From NCBI GenBank assembly GCA_958510825.1, contig OY294044.1, forward strand, positions 75,934,895 through 75,998,894: 64,000 nucleotides of DNA, read 5' to 3'. The stretch is from Brachypterus glaber (Eukaryota; Arthropoda; Insecta; Coleoptera; Kateretidae). Shown one piece after another: positions 54,701 to 56,964 of the stretch. The first letter of the stretch is position 1; each line of letters begins with the position of its first letter. Under the pieces are notes generated by a model. It worked only from the letters and a program-made list of their open reading frames with translations. It had not been told where the DNA came from and searched no databases. The position numbers were made by a program, and so were the translations under genes.

Positions 54701-56925
54701 CACAAAGTGTTCCTAAGTTATTGAATAAAAAATGAATTTTTAGAACCCCTTTTGAAGGGGCATAGCTCCCTTATGAGTCGTTTTTGGACATATGTTTATA
54801 GGAACTTTTTTTAAATGTTTTTTTAATTAGAATCATTCTGTAGGTGCGTCAGTTCTAAGACACCCTGTATATATTTCATAAACTAAAGCGAATTGGTATC
54901 TGAGGCGAAAAGAATATTTGTCCTGTTAGAGATCAAGAGATAGTTAAAACCAAAACCAGCTATAGTAGAGTACATAAATACGTGATAGTGACTCATATGT
55001 AAAGTATAGACCGCGCGGGGAACGAAACGTAAAAAGGGAAGGCGAAGTATAGAGGTTGCGATGAACGAAGCGTAAGGCGATTAAGCATGAATCACTATCA
55101 CGTATTTACAGACTATAGGTGTTATAGCTGAAAAGCATCAATATATCTACTATAAATATTTCTAATAACTTCGTACTTGTTCAATTTGGCGCTTGGTTTA
55201 TTAATCTACGATGCATAATTCCATATTAATGAGGTCCATTCATGATGCTCCCTGTAGCATTTAAATTGTATTTTTTTAGATGCGTTCTAACCTTGACCAA
55301 CAAATAAAAAATAATCATGCTGGTTGAAGATAATAAAATTTATTCGGCATTTAAAAAAACTATGTCATATATATTGCGCAGACCTATACTCGAAAGAATG
55401 AGTCATACAAATGCAGAGTTTAATATACTATACTGCCATCCCAAGTAAAAAAGCTGATGTCAATATTTCAATCTCCTGCTAAATTCGGCTACGTAAGTTT
55501 ATGGGAAACACGTTTATAACAATAGTTATTGTATCCATCATACTGTACAACTTAAATTACTTTGTGGGTACTATTTTGGGTTAATCCCGTTTGTACCTCA
55601 TGTTGAAATAAATAAATAAATAAATACAATTTTCCCGATACTTACCTAATTAAAAATGGCAAAAAATACTGTTTTACGGAAACAGTAAATTCCCCTACTA
55701 TTAAAAGCTCGACTAAAATATTTAAAATGTCAAATTACTAAAACATTAAAATATGGACGTTTCATCACAGCCATGTTTTTTAATGGATCGTTTTTAATGT
55801 TTTTAATGCAAATCAACTCTATATATCACTTTTAAAAAAGACAATTTAAAGACAAATCTTAAGTTGACATTTTTTTAAATGTTTCGTCAAATTTGGGGTT
55901 TTTATTGTTTATTTAAGCCCTGCAAATTTCAAAAAGTTATGTCTTATAGTTTTGGAGATAATTTTTAAACAATACAGTGACATTCTGCATTGTGCATCCA
56001 CCTTTGCGCCTGAGAGCGGCATTTTATACTGGCATCTTAGCTAGAAAGCAGTAACTCCATTTGAATCAATTATTGCTAAAACACCCTAAGTCAAAAAACG
56101 ATATTACATTGGCACTTAGTGCTACTAAGAGTGCGGATGTATTGAAATCTTCGCCGAAAAGTCAAAATCTTTGACCACGTTTTTTTACATTTCTCGACGT
56201 TTTAGACCATTCTGAGTCGAAATCAGTAAAAAAAAAATTTGCGTCCGTCTGTCTGTAAACTCTCTAACTCCATTTCTACATGAGATATGGACTTGCGGTT
56301 TTTTGCATATTGTTTTTATATCGTATTCCGAAGAGCTGATTAGATTTTCGGGGTAAACGATTGGGGGTAAGGGGGTAAAAATAGGGTAAAACTCCTATTT
56401 TTAGCGTTTTTTGTTTATAATTAAGGCAATTATTATTGTATTTGGTTAATTTAGCATATATATAAAATATAATTTTAAATTGGTCAAAAAATGTTATAAA
56501 CAACGTTTTCCTAAAACGCATTGTTTTCGAGATATTGGCGTTTAAAGCAGTAAAAGGTTTTTTTAGCATATCTCACATATTTATAACCCGATTTCAAAAA
56601 ATTATATTTTAAATAAAACCTCTTTTTAAGCCCTATAAAAAATGTTATATACAGTTTTTTGCTAGAATATAATGTTTTAAAGATACAGAATTTAAAATCA
56701 AACAAAACACCTAGTTTGAAATTTGCAAACTAGATGGCTCTAGTGTACAATAGTGCCGATGTTTTGACAGGGTGCTTGCAACGTTTCATCTAGTTTAATA
56801 ATGTGAAAAGTGCAAAAAATTAGGAATTTAAGTAAACATTTGTTTAGATGAACACAAAAACAAGTATTTATTAAATTCCTATTTTTTTTTGCACTTAGCA
56901 CATTATTAAATATCGGTTTCTGACT

Positions 56926-56964
<39 letters not shown>

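Noticed and set aside
56276..56705. Two overlapping basic ORFs (97 and 64 residues)
   Set aside because: Composition is that of translated A/T-rich intron; no motif, no homologous second copy.
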